Shown: positions 11,342-22,578 of the stretch, piece after piece
Layout of the letters: the number at the start of each line of letters is the position of its first letter
Position numbering within the stretch: position 1 is the stretch's first letter
DNA from: Parasponia andersonii
Taxonomy: Eukaryota; Streptophyta; Magnoliopsida; Rosales; Cannabaceae
Direction: 5' to 3'
Assembly (NCBI GenBank): GCA_002914805.1
Contig: JXTB01000180.1
Location: 511,712-575,711, forward strand
DNA: 64,000 nucleotides
Position numbers and translations under genes: made by a program
The notes under the pieces: model-generated
Seen by the model: only the letters and a program-made list of their open reading frames with translations
Databases searched by the model: none
What the model was told of the DNA's origin: nothing

Positions 11342-12765
11342 TCATTGAGCAACTCGAGGAGGCAACACCGAAGTTAATGATCTTGCCCTTCTGAAAGTAG
11401 CTCCAGTAGTACTAGAGTCATTAGACACATTAAGAATAGGGAAACTTCTTTCCCTTTTACTAATAGGGTCAGATACAACATTGACATTGTTATTGTCCCC
11501 ATCTTTTTTGCCGAAAACTAGCTTTGGAACCAAATCAGTTGTCTTATTAGAGAGGTTACCAGGAGAATCTAGGCGAATTGTTTAACCAACAGCATGCGCA
11601 TCAATGTGATTGTCACTAAGGACTTCGTCATCACAAAGATTCTTATTCCCTATATCATCCTCAACAACGTCAACCTTCCCTTCTGTAGCAAGATTTTTTT
11701 TCAAAACTAAAAAAGCATTCTGAATATGCATGACAGTAGATTTCACTATTGAATAAGAGATTGGTCTATAAATCTTTTTTTCGCGAGCGTGACCGAACCC
11801 GCTCTTTAAAGAGACCTTTATCCTTAGTTTCTGTTAAGGCCTTAATCCCGCATTTATAAGCAGCATTTGTATGACTAATAGAATTGCATGACAAACAAAA
11901 TGCTGGTAAATTCTCGTAAGATAATGGAATTAATAAGCAATCTTCCCGTACCTTAAACATAAGTGAATCTAAAAGAGGATGTGATAAATCAATATCTATA
12001 AGAATCCTTGCAAAATGGCAAAAATCATCTTTTAAGAGTATCTCATCAAACATAATGGGTACACCCACTCTATGAGCCAAATCAGAAAGGATAAGCTTAT
12101 CCTAATAAATCCAAGGTAATTCATGAAATCTAACCTAATCCTGAGCGTTTATAGAATGTTGCATGTTGGGATTGAAGTTTGGATGCTAAGGTTGCAATCT
12201 AAGAACCCCAGGCTTAAGATTCAATAAGCCAAAAGACCATACATGGTTTTTTTATCTTCCTCCAAGTTCAACAAGATATGGAAGAAACCTTTTCCAAGAG
12301 AAATCAACCCCTATGAAGAGGGCAAATTCCATAAAGAATGAAGCTTCATACGGAGGTCAACTAGCTTCCAAGGAGCATCTCCCCTAGACAGAAAAACACA
12401 TCCAATAAGAGAAAATTGGCATAAGTTTAACCTATCTCTTAACATATTTTCATTGACCTTAACACACATAATTGCCTTTCAAAAGTAAGTTGAGAGATTG
12501 TTGTAGCATCATTAGAGTGATCAATCAAAGGAGACTTGGAACCATCTATAACACCATTCAGCAGCTTAGAACCACTATTCAAAGATGTAGCATTGAAATT
12601 CCCTACAACCTTAGTAAAAGAGATACTAGGTTTTCTAAGATTGGAGGAACTACTTGTAAACTCAATTATACCACCTGAAAATGCCATATTACCATGCTTT
12701 TTATGAAAGGAGAATAGGTCATAGTAACCTAAAATTTCATCGACCATGATAGAAAGCACAGTCAA
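11342..12765 (-). pseudogene. LINE ORF1: DUF4283 with CCHC-type zinc knuckle, broken
   Basis: Pieces in all three minus frames restore the usual order in plant L1-type ORF1: an N-terminal segment from 12765; a DUF4283-like part with 'SLGKGFFHILLN' and 'YGLLAY' around 12300-12210; then 'HRVGVPIMFDE' and 'FARILIDIDL' at about 12075-11990; then 'LPAFCLSC...SHTNAAYKCG', a CX2C-type knuckle (fourth ligand present) near 11900-11850. The protein would bind the element RNA. The frame is interrupted by stops near 12430 and 12090 and again downstream. Confidence 0.75.
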
Positions 12766-13340
12766 ATTCCCACTTTAACCAACTTGATCACCGACCAATT
12801 TCATATGGGATGCAGCACATGTAACAAAACTCAAATATCCTGGCTCTACCACCAAAACACAGTCACAAAGTCTTATTGAGACTTTCGTCGAACAGGTGGT
12901 GGGCAATACAAGCCAACCACAGAAATGGTATCTCCCCTCTCTTTGCTCTGCTAAGAATTTGTAATTTCTGCGGATTATTTGAAGGACAATTCAATTTGCT
13001 AAACCTTTCTTGATCTAAAACCTACCATAGATTGAATGTCCTTCGAATTTAATGAGCTTGGTTGGCTCTGGTTAATAGTGGTAGGAGAAGAATAAGTTCC
13101 GTTATGAGCTCGATTATCTCGTCAATATGGGCAGTCGAAGAAGAATCTAACGAGATCCACTGGCTTGTCAATGGTATAAGAAGAATCTGACGAGCTTCAT
13201 TGGCTTGAGCTTGTCAATGGCAGGAGGAGAAGAAGGGTCCACATCCCCCACTTGACTTTTCCTTTCGGCGTTCGACGTTCAATAATAAGGCTCTATCTAG
13301 GAACCTCGTGATACCCAGCTAGGATCTATAGTATATAATT

Positions 13341-14990
13341 ATTCTGTAATAAACAATAAGTTAACCTTATTCAGCTCTGTGCAAATATCAAACTCGCTTA
13401 TATTAAAATAGGGCCTGCCATTTATTTTTCTATAAATTATAATTAAACATACCAGAGGCAATATTTGAATTTGAAGATCAGTATAGTTAGTTGTCAAATC
13501 ACTTAGTTTACATTTGCGGTTCTATTCCTCTTCGTTTTATCCTCATTGAACATTTTTTTAAAGAAAGATTTGTATCATATATTACTCCATAAGAACAACA
13601 TATACCCTCGCTGAACATTGCAATGATGATCATTTGCCTCATCTACAAGTACGTGGCCATGGGAAAATTAGATCTTTCAGGTTTATTTAATTAGTATTTA
13701 TGGCCGTGCACTTACATCTCCAACCATTTTTATATTTTGGTTCTAAATTATTCACGTTCTCTCTATATTGTAAACGTGATAGGGAGAAAGGCTGATCAAT
13801 TTATAATATTAGTAGACATTTGGTTGTTTTTTCCAATTTTTTTTTTGTGAATGCATAGGTAGCACTCCAACCAATTTTACATTGGGTAATTTGTTTCTAT
13901 TTGGAACTGAAAATATACTTAGGAATCTAGATCAATATATTGTTGGCAAAATCATACGGATTTGAATTATTGTCCTAATATATGTGATTCTCATTCATTT
14001 GATAAAAGTGTTTTTCTTTGTACTATTCAATCTGAATTTTAAAAACCTTTGTGTCAGAGCTAAGCTGGGGTAAGTCACTTATCTGATAGTAACTAGACCT
14101 CTATTTTATAAATCTCAATTAGTTGCTGTAATAGTGCCTCTCTCCATTAAAGTCACTTTCATTTTCTCTGCTCTATCCTCTGCTAGACTCACCATCAGCC
14201 ACAGGTAAGTCGTTTTTCCTTTTTCTCTTATCTCTTTATATCAATAATTGCCATCGTTGCTTTAATTTAGTACCACTGAGTTCTTGCCTAAATTTTCAAT
14301 CTCTTATGTATCCTTCCCAAATTTACTCTCTATGTTGGATTAGAGTTGGGTTTGTGAATTTAGTTATTTTCTCTTGACATATAGGATGAACTGGGAATGC
14401 TTGTTTAATTATTATAGAGCCAGCCTAGAATGTGGCTTTCTCATAAAGATCCCTTGATAGATTCAAAATGCCAAATATAAACTTTTCTTGAGTTATTTTT
14501 CCTAAATTGTTGTATATTCGAGAAGAGTATATTGATTTATTTGTGCATTAGAGTTTTTTGTGGCCATTGTTTCTCCACTTTTGACCTTTTTTTTTTTAAT
14601 TTAATTTCTCTGGTTTTTGATACTCTCTTTTGCTTGTTTTGTAGGTAAATTCTTGTGGGAGATAGGTATGCTATTTTCGCCATTTACAGTGTCACCTGGC
14701 TTAGTTTCATTCGTCGGATTTTGTTCTGGCTCCACCTGTATTGCTCCACCCTTATGAGCTGAAAACATATTCAAGAATGAAAAGTATAATGGCCAATAAC
14801 CTGATTTCTTTCCTCTCTGTATAAAAATTACAAATAACCAGTGCTATTTTAACAAGATGTTTGAAAAGAACACTCGCAAGATGATTTAGCCAAGAAGATA
14901 TAAAATTTGAGATAAAAATCCATTAGTCAAACGTTTCACAATAAATACAACACTACTTTACTAGTAAATAAAGTGAAAATCATGAATAAT
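13341..14990. other. Spacer; no coding sequence recognised
   Basis: AT-rich with some pyrimidine-rich stretches. There is a good donor-like 'cacag|gtaagtcg' near 14206 and an acceptor-like 'ttttgtag|gtaaa' near 14644. These could mark an intron of an untranslated leader from a lost gene, but no exon with a product was found. Confidence 0.3.
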
Positions 14991-14993
14991 GAG

Positions 14994-15415
14994 CTACCAA
15001 ATCAAATGTAGTGCCTGCCACCAAATGGAAATTACATCGATAAAGGCGGTAACTTCTAATGCAAATGTGTTGAGAATTGCCCATATAACAGTGAGGCCCA
15101 TGTAAATACACAAGAACAACCATTTAGGAGCAAAGTAGCCTCCACCTTTGTGTGTTCCAGTGCATAATAGAATTATACTCTGCAGTGTTTGTGAACCTGC
15201 ATAGGCCTGGCTAGCCAAGTAAATTAGATGAGTCAATTAATCCTATATGTACCAGATCATAAAACAAACAAATTAATAAATGAAGAAAGAAGAATGTAAA
15301 ACCTATGCCAGCAATGAGGCCTATGGTCTTGAGCCAAGCACAGCACCATGATGCAAATGGACCCCATTTCGGTCCGGCAAAATGGACAGCCCAGAAGTAA
15401 AGAGAACCAGTAGTC
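14994..15415 (-). pseudogene. Fragment of a BAT1/GABA-permease-type amino-acid transporter
   Basis: Two adjacent minus-strand blocks match consecutive exons of plant amino-acid permease BAT1 (APC superfamily, organellar or plasma-membrane amino-acid/GABA transport). Block 1 (about 15415-15306) reads 'TGSLYFWAVHFAGPKWGPF' and continues to '...LKTIGLIAGIG'. Block 2 (about 15210-15010) reads 'QAYAGSQTLQSIILLCTG', then 'GGGYFAPKWLFL' and ends 'IDVISIWWQ'. Block 1 is followed by a GT. Block 2 lacks an acceptor in the right phase, and its 3' end meets GC rather than GT. The rest of the roughly 500-residue protein is absent on both sides. It is a truncated relic, perhaps carried in by a transposon or left from a duplication. 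Confidence 0.8.
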
Positions 15416-16359
15416 TGTTCATATTACAGAGAGACCATCGGTTTTAGATGTTCATCATATAGACTTTATGTAATTCACTCAAGCAATTAAAATTTATTAT
15501 TTTGAAAATTTATACTTCAGATAGTGGAAAACCTCTAAACTAATCCCAAGAACATGATTGAATAGAGGAAAAAAAAAAAGACAAAAACTTTTAGAAACTG
15601 TGATGAGTTTAAGTAAATATATGTTACATAAGTACTAACACCAATAAAAAGAGAAGTTGAGAAAGAAGGACTAACTGGAAAAGAAGACTAGATCTCAGCC
15701 ATAGCTTAATTTGCAGGAATTTTAAATTTCAAAATATTAATTTATAAAATTAAAAAATAAGGGTATTAATTTGCAGGATTTTAAAAGTAAAAATATTAAT
15801 TTAAAGAAGTTTAAAAATTAGGATATATTTTCCAAAAAAAGTTAAATTCATAGTATTTTTATGTCATTAGTCTTTTATATAATTAGAACACTTTCTTTCC
15901 ACCTTCATAATTTCCGAATCTTGGAAGGCTATATAATGGGATTGGAATATTGGTGATTTCAAATAATCCATGTGCTTTCATAAGCTATATTCCCAGGTAA
16001 CTATACATAATACATCTCAATATCTATCCACTCACTCTGTCGCTCGCTCTTTCTTCTCCCTTGTATACTAAACCCCCGGTTCCCAGTGTTGTAATAAACC
16101 ACAAAGTCTTGTACGAGGTAACGAGACAGGATATGTGACAGTTTATTATAATATCTGTTGATGTATATGCACATGTATGAATAGATCTTTGTGAATATAT
16201 ACGAATATATGTGTGAACAAATATGAATATATTTGTATAAATACACGCAAACATGTATATTTGAATACATATGAACAGAAATTAATAAATATATATATAT
16301 GAAGACATGTGAATATTTAAATGGTATGCAAACTATGTAGAAGTTGGTGAAGGAACGGT
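15416..16359. other. AT-rich spacer with two repeat stretches
   Basis: 15700-15850 carries the inverted counterpart of the 30-bp repeat at 6865-6990. 16160-16320 is an irregular run of 'gaatatat/tgtgaa' words, a decayed simple repeat that opens several meaningless frames. No gene supported. Confidence 0.45.
15700..15860 (-). repeat. About 30-bp repeat stretch, inverted copy of 6865-6990
   Basis: On the minus strand the units read like 'ttttaaaatcctgcaaattaa' followed by 'taccct', repeated at intervals of about 30 bp, matching the plus-strand stretch at 6865-6990. Two inverted copies 8.8 kb apart show a dispersed element that itself contains short tandem units. Confidence 0.6.
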
Positions 16360-16812
16360 GAATTTAGCCTATAAATAGAGGTTTTATTTCTTTATTCTTT
16401 TTAACCCAAAAATTAGAAATATTTTAAGTCTCTCTTCTAATTAAATCTTTTTTTTTGGTTTCTCATTTCAAAGAGAGTAAAGTTTTTTTTTTTTGTGAAA
16501 TGTGAGGTTTCAAAGAGTGGTGGTGTAAGGTGTAAGTGAGAAAATACTTGTGAGAAAGTGTTTGGTTGTACTGGGATTATTGGGTAGAAAATAAGGAAAA
16601 TCTATATAATTATAAATAATTTTCACATAGTAAAATTCTTTTCTAAGAGACAATAATTTTCTCTTAATTTAGGAGTTTTCTATTTAAATTCTTGTGTTGT
16701 GAGATTGATTTCTATTTCTTATTATTATTTATCTGTTATTCTGACAATTCTTTGAGGTGAGATCTTGAAAACGACGAATTTAGGTCCATCAAATTTCTAA
16801 CAATATCATAGA
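16360..16812 (+). mobile_element. Ty1/copia-type LTR, copy C, with primer-site remnant
   Basis: Same LTR family as 1065-1440 and 2635-3178. It has the TATA-like 'cctataaatagagg' at about 16370, then 'gtggtgtaaggtgtaagtgag' and the end 'atttctaaca'. The following 'atatcatagac' (about 16802-16812) resembles a worn tRNA-Met primer site, so this is a 5' LTR rather than a solo LTR. Its internal region is lost. The 5' part of the LTR is truncated. Confidence 0.65.
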
Positions 16813-17188
16813 CAAGATACACAGTTCTACCTTTTTGCATAATAATTGTAAATAGATACTAGGACATTTGTGATTAAAACGAAATTGATAGAGAATTGAA
16901 GTGCATATAATTAAAATTGAAAATATACGTCAATACATAATATAAGTTTCTCTAACTTCTGACACTTAATACTTATCCGGTAATATATATTTTAAGTTTC
17001 AATATTGTCTTTCTGAAAAAGATTGTAATTAAAGGAATATGAGAAGAAATTCACATCACGTTTCTTAAGCCAGAGCTTTTTTCTCCGTAATTAATGTATT
17101 TTTTTTTTCATTATTTCATTTCTCCAAAATCTTTTGTCTACATCTGCAACTTTATTATACAAAACTGTTAATTAAAGAGGAAAAATAT
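16813..17188. other. AT-rich spacer, nothing recognised
   Basis: No frame, repeat or motif that I can support. Confidence 0.35.
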
Positions 17189-17409
17189 TAATACAAGTCA
17201 CCGCTTAAGGTGTCCTCCCTTTCGTTGGGACCTGGTATTTGAAACGAAGCTCTACTATGCCGCACCTTCAATGTTTTAGATACAGAGTTAATTTTATCCA
17301 TTCCTTTAGGTGCAGGCAGGTTTGCATAATGACCAGTTAATTTGGCATTATGAAGCTTCTGGCCAGTATAACGTGCAACATGGCTATCATGTTCAGCGAA
17401 AGGAAAGGA

Positions 17410-18225
17410 TTTCTATGTTGGGTCCGAGCCATTATTTTCTTCCCAAATGGTGGAGAGCTGTGGTCGTTGCTTGTTCATCCTAAAATTAAAGTCCTCATGT
17501 GACGGGTCTTCTTCGATGCTTTACCGTCGGCTGTGAATCTTATAAAACGACAAATTGGGATCGAACCGAGTTCTAAACATTGTGGTGAGTCTTCGAAATC
17601 TACCAGTCATGCCCTTTTTCTTTGTAAGCGCTCTAAACTTGTTTGGAAAGAGCTTGATTGGTGGCGCATCTTGAAAGATAAGATTAAAGGTCAGCTTCCT
17701 GATATTTTGTTAGCCATGTTCTAATTACTGTATAGAAATTCATTTCCACTCTTTTGTACGGTCCTTTGGAGGCTTTGGTTTGAAAAAAATAAGGTGGTTC
17801 ATGGTGAATGCGAAAGAAATGCTAGTCTGGTTTCTTCTTTTGCTCAATATTTCTTGCATGAGTTTTTTGCTGGTCCGGTGTTGGTCAATAGCAGCTCTAA
17901 AGCTAATGATCGGTTTCTTTCTCATTGGAGTAACCCTCCTTCAGGAAGACTTAAGTTAAATACAAATACTTCAGTTATTAATAATGTTTCAATGATCAAC
18001 TTAGGGGATATTTTACGTGATCACAATGGGCTAGTGGTTAGATGCTTCTCTAAGACTTTTCGAGGGTCCCTTTCGATTGACGATGCCGACCTTATGGCGA
18101 TCCATGAAGCTCTCCTTTGAGGTGTCCAGCAAAGGTGGTACATTGATGAAGTTGAAAGTGACTCTTTTCTCACTATTCAAAGTATCTCTTTAATAGCCCC
18201 AGAATGACTACTCGGAGGCAGGTTT
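17410..18225 (+). pseudogene. LINE ORF2 3' part: zf-RVT and start of RNase H
   Basis: The frames read 'CGESSKSTSHALFLCKRSK' (zinc-binding zf-RVT region, with C...H...C spacing), then 'LWRLWFEKNKVVHG', then 'PPSGRLKLNTNTSV', where the RNase H domain normally begins 'KLN(T/V)DA', and 'GDILRDHNG', 'IDDADLMAIHEALL' and 'VESDSFLTIQSI'. The first RNase H acidic residue appears replaced (NTNTS for N-D-A). One stop at 17722 and another at 18118 break the frame. The domain is cut off at about 18225 by the nested insertion and resumes at 20013. Confidence 0.75.
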
Positions 18226-18229
18226 AAAA

Positions 18230-20005
18230 CTCTTTAAAACTTTTTAACAATATAAAATTATAAATCGCTATTTTAAAACTTTGAAGCAAAATAAATAATA
18301 ATGCCAAATATATAATAATAATGACAAGTTAATTAAGCATAATATATATTAAATACACAATCAAATAGTTTGCATTAAAATAAAGAGTGTAGAGATAGAG
18401 AAAATGCAAACTCATTTTTTACGAGATTCGACAAACATGACGATTTTCTTATATCCCAGATCCTCAGTAACTTATTTCGAGCTTTCCACTATCGGATCAA
18501 GATTGTGGGCTTGACCAAGCCTTTGACAAATAGAGTGAATTCTTGTTAGGCTCACCCATGCCTCTACAATAGTCTTAACTCCGGCTCTATCATACCTGAC
18601 CTCAGATTATTTTGACTCCAGTGATAATCTCACCTACATGGATTGTTAGACAATGATACCAATCTCACCAACTCACGGGTTATTTAGACTTTGGTGATAA
18701 CCTCTTCTACACTCGAATTGTTTAGACTCTGATAGTAACCTCACATAAATCAAGTTGTTTAGACTCCAGTGGCAACTTTACCTATGCTCGAATTGTTTAT
18801 GACTTCGATGCCAACCTCACCTTATGCTTGATGATTTTTCAATATAAGAGTGAACACACTCATAAAATCTCCTCTCAAAAGTAATAAATACAATTTTAGC
18901 TTAGGATATTTGAGAACAATGCATAATAGATGCTCTAAGATTGACTTAATATTATTTGAAAGTTAATTCAATGTAAGTATAGGCTTTTGTACTTTAAAAG
19001 TAATTGGATAACAATTTAAGTTCATGCAAAGTCTTTTTCAAGTCTTAAAATAGTTTCTATCTATAAGTTTGTATGAAAACTAGCCATTTATAACCGTTAG
19101 ATACATTTTCCGTTATTTTCAGTAGACCAAAAGCATATTTTCAGCCGACCGAAAATACTAGCAATTGGTAATACTTTTTCAACGGTCGAATTTTAATGGT
19201 AATATTTTTCTCGCTGCCATTTTCGGTAGACCAAAAACATTTTGGATAAACCAAAAATTCTATTCATTTTGGCAATTTCAACAATTGGCCATTCTTCAGA
19301 TTTTGACAGCTTTTGGCGTCTTTCAAAAATTGACTTCTAAATTTGTTTTAAACATTTTAAAAACATTAGAAATTAATTTAAAAGAGTATTTTGACTATTG
19401 CAAACTTGTTTTAGATTCACAAAGTGTTTAACAATAATTTAGAAAGTGTTCATACCAAAACATATTCTAGTTTGCAAATAGAAAATCTCCTTTTAGCTTA
19501 TGTCAAATAATCATAATTTTAAATATATTTGTAACATATTTAAACTTAAAAAATAATGATTCAAAAAATATTTTGCCCATTTAAAATCATTATTTTCCAT
19601 TTTCAAACTTCTATAATAAAATAATCATTTTAAGTTTAAAATAGTTTGAAAATTCTTTTGTAAATATGAGTAAATGCAAAGAGAATTTACGTGTAATGAA
19701 CTAAACTAAATACAAGACTAAATATAAAATATATCCTAACTAAGTATGGTCTTGTATCTTGATTGTCCATCTTCAAACTTGATTCTAATAATTCCAATAT
19801 GCATCCATCTTCAAGTTTGATTCATTGATTAACTTTGAGTTAGAACTTTTAAAGCTATTTCATTACACACTCAAGTTAAATCATTAGTACTAAATTAAAT
19901 ATTTATTATATTCAAAATAAGAATAAGTAAAATTAAAATTTTAATTTCTCAATACTCTTCATCTTTTATGGCTGGCTCATAATTCAAACATTATTTTAAA
20001 TATTG
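18230..20005. mobile_element. Nested insertion splitting the LINE RNase H
   Basis: RNase H sequence stops at about 18225 and its end ('RIPRAYNSVAHSLAK', 20040-20095) resumes after this AT-rich block. The block itself has no long frame. It contains a 37-40-bp minisatellite (18601-18830) and sequence with the flavour of an LTR/leader ('gcaaactcattttttacgagattcgac'). I could not define its ends or a target duplication. It is probably a non-autonomous LTR element. Confidence 0.5.
18601..18830. repeat. 37-40-bp minisatellite, six degenerate units
   Basis: The unit is roughly 'gaattgtttagactc(c/t)', then 'agtgataacctcacc' and 'tatgctc'. Copies begin near 18601, 18641, 18677, 18714, 18751 and 18789. 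All units share 'ttgttta(g/t)ac' and 'aacct(c)ac' cores. Confidence 0.7.
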
Positions 20006-20201
20006 TTTCTTTACTTGTTCAAGTCAATTGTGATTCTTGTCATCGTATTCCGCGTGCTTATAATTCGGTGGCTCATTCTTTGGCGAAAGTTGCTCTTAAT
20101 TTGTCCAAAGATATTTCTTCTAATCCTCATTTTAGCTCTACTTTTTGTACTTTCTGATTTATCAGTTGAATAAAATTTGAGTTTTTTTCTTAAAAAAAAG
20201 G
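20006..20201 (+). pseudogene. LINE RNase H C-terminus and poly(A) tail
   Basis: The frame reads 'VNCDSCHRIPRAYNSVAHSLAKVAL', abbreviated here; the conserved 'R..N..AH.LAK' end of plant LINE RNase H is plain. A stop follows at about 20157, then a short 3' UTR with 'gaataaaatttg' and the poly(A) tail at 20192-20199, which meets the right target duplication. Confidence 0.75.
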
Positions 20202-20216
20202 TAATACAAGTCACCG

Positions 20217-22570
20217 ACGTTTTTTTTTTAAATTTTTAAGGACATCTGCTGCTGGCCCGTAGTACGTGTTTTTTACATTCAATTATCACATCGAAATCAA
20301 ATAATACAAATCTCATACACTTGTTATGATATTATATTTCCTTTTAACTATTCCATGTATACAATTCCACCTAGTTAATAAGAATACATAATGATAGTAA
20401 TATACTAGCATTAATGTTCATTTCTTATCATTTTTTTAAATGCAATATCAAAAGTTGGAGTGAAGTTAAATATAAATTAGAAGTCATCATTACATGGCAA
20501 TTGGTGTGTATCCCTACTAAAATCTCAATTTTTTAAAAAATAAATAAGCAAACAAAGAAGAGTAGATTTTTTGGCCATATATTTTAAATTAGCTGCAAAA
20601 GAAGAAAGTTAAAATTTCAATTTTGGTACGTAGTGTGGATATATATGAAATTGAACTCTTCAGGATCAAACTTGAAAGCAACTCTTGGGTGCATATGTGT
20701 GGTTGCCTTGTTAAATGGGTGGAATGACACTAACCGTAGAGAGGAAGTAAAAGAAAGAAATGGAACGAGCAAAATAGGATTTATTTTCCAAAATTTTTCC
20801 TAAAAATAGTATTTTGACACAAGATTTCTTTATATCCAAACAAAATTTGTTAAATTAATGACTAATAACATTAATACTCTTATAATATTAATTTCCAAAC
20901 AACCCTTTATTGATTTTTTTTAAGAAAAATTAATAATCAAAAAATTTGACGAAAAAAGCAATATCAATATTTTTCTATAATATGAAAAAATAATATGATA
21001 TTCTTTTTGTTTTTTAAATAAAAATAATTAGATAATGGGGAGTGTTTGACAATAATTTTTTTGAGACGCATGTAATAGTATTTTAGATATTTCACATTTC
21101 AAGTTTGACTAAAAAAGTATTAGAGTATACTTTTTTTTCTATTTAGGGGATAATTTAGGATTTTATAAGAACGGAAGGTTAAATATATTATTTAATTATA
21201 ATAGTGTTAGAATTATGCCCAAAAAGTATTTATTATTTATGGATATTTATTGAATATTTTGGATACTTAATAAAGTAATATTTTATGTACAGTATTTATT
21301 ATAATATTTTGATTATTAGTACAATATTAAATGTTGAAAAGTTCTATGATTTACTCATTAGAGAAAAATTTTAATAAATTTTTTTGTTAAAGTTAAGATA
21401 TATTTTCTCTAGTTAAATCAAATAAAATTGTTCACAACTATTAAGAAAAGCTAGAAACTTCTCTTAGATCGTATTGCAAGACTTTGTATATTTATAGTGT
21501 GTCTTAATCTATTTTGGTGTAATCATGTGCAAAAAATCTTAGTGTATAAATATTGAACAAGGACCATGAGAAATTATTATTATAATAAATATTGTTGACA
21601 AAAATATATTCTCACAAACTTGATAATAAACGCATGTCTTTCTTAATTATGAAATAAATGGTAAATTTGTGTTTATAACTTGTATTATTTAAGATATTAA
21701 AATGTATAAATTAAGAAATTAACGATCTAGATCTTGACATTTTGGTCATGCACTATTATGAGCATTGAGAATATATGCTTATAGATATAGAATCTACAAC
21801 TCTATTATATAAAGAAGTAAATATTGTCTTGAGGAGTTATATGAACTTGGATGATTTAAATCTTAGCAAAGTAATTAATAAAATTAGATATTTTATAAAG
21901 TATCTTATGATATTTATTTAATTCAAGAATGTAGTTTGAAACTTTAGTGGAATAAGTCTATAACTAATAATACAAGCTCACTTGTATTAAGAATTAATTG
22001 TAAGTGGACCCTTATTTATTGGAGCTTGAATTATATAAGTCCATTTTGATCCCAACTTACATTAACATCTTGAGATGCATGAAATCAATTCGGCTTAAAT
22101 AGTTTTCTGGCAAATAACAAAAAAAGAGGGGAAAAAAAAAAGTCAGACTGTGAGGTAGCCATTTTGGGCCCAACACACAGTGAAATTTGGCCAACCTATG
22201 ACCCCTAAAGTTAGTCGAATTTCCCTTTACTCCTTTGTGCATTATATTTATACTGCTAAAATATTAGTTTGGCAGTTGTTTTAGAAATTTGAGAGAAAGT
22301 GAGAAAAAAAAATTCTCAGAACTGTCATTAGAGGTTATCAGAATTCTTGGATTCTCACTTTAGAGTTGATCAAGATCAAGGTGCTCACACATTTTTGTAG
22401 TTAAAAGTTCGGTGCATAGGAAGAAAGACTCTTTAGTTGACGCACAATCCTATTGTATGTATTTAAATCATAACAAATATCGTAAAAAAATTTTTATAAA
22501 AAACTATAATCCGGAAAAAATTTTATTTTTCACACTTCTTCTCACTTTTTATTTTGTCATATTTTTCGTA
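20217..22570. other. Long AT-rich region, probably decayed repeats
   Basis: About 2.3 kb without any frame longer than about 65 codons. The segment from about 21205 ('gtgttagaattatgccc') to 22400 has an LTR-retrotransposon-leader flavour, but I found neither a repeat partner nor a primer site. No gene supported. Confidence 0.35.
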
Positions 22571-22578
22571 AATTATAA

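Larger units (their letters stand above)
7164..13340 (-). mobile_element. Nearly full-length plant LINE, minus strand, inactive
   Basis: Contains in minus-strand order a DUF4283/zinc-knuckle ORF1, an APE endonuclease, reverse transcriptase, zf-RVT and RNase H, then a poly(A) tail (poly(T) at 7178-7187 on the plus strand). The 16-bp sequence at 7164-7179 (tctatgctatataatt) recurs at 13325-13340 (tctatagtatataatt) with two mismatches. It fits a target-site duplication and places the element at about 7180-13324. Many stops and frameshifts show it is dead. The two duplication mismatches suggest an old insertion. Confidence 0.85.
17189..20216 (+). mobile_element. 5'-truncated LINE, plus strand, with perfect 15-bp target duplication
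   Basis: The 15 bases TAATACAAGTCACCG occur at 17189-17203 and again at 20202-20216. The right copy follows a short poly(A) (20192-20199). Between them lie the last domains of a plant LINE ORF2 (zf-RVT and RNase H). The perfect duplication defines one insertion event and makes this LINE younger than the one at 7.2-13.3 kb. The 18.23-20.0 kb stretch is a later nested insertion, because RNase H sequence resumes after it. Confidence 0.85.

Noticed and set aside
16001..16270. 76-89-codon Tyr/Ile-rich minus-strand frames
   Set aside because: They translate a decayed 'gaatatatgtg' simple repeat.
18601..18830. Regularly spaced repeats as a CRISPR-like array
   Set aside because: Units are contiguous and diverged without unique spacers, and this is eukaryotic DNA; it is a minisatellite.
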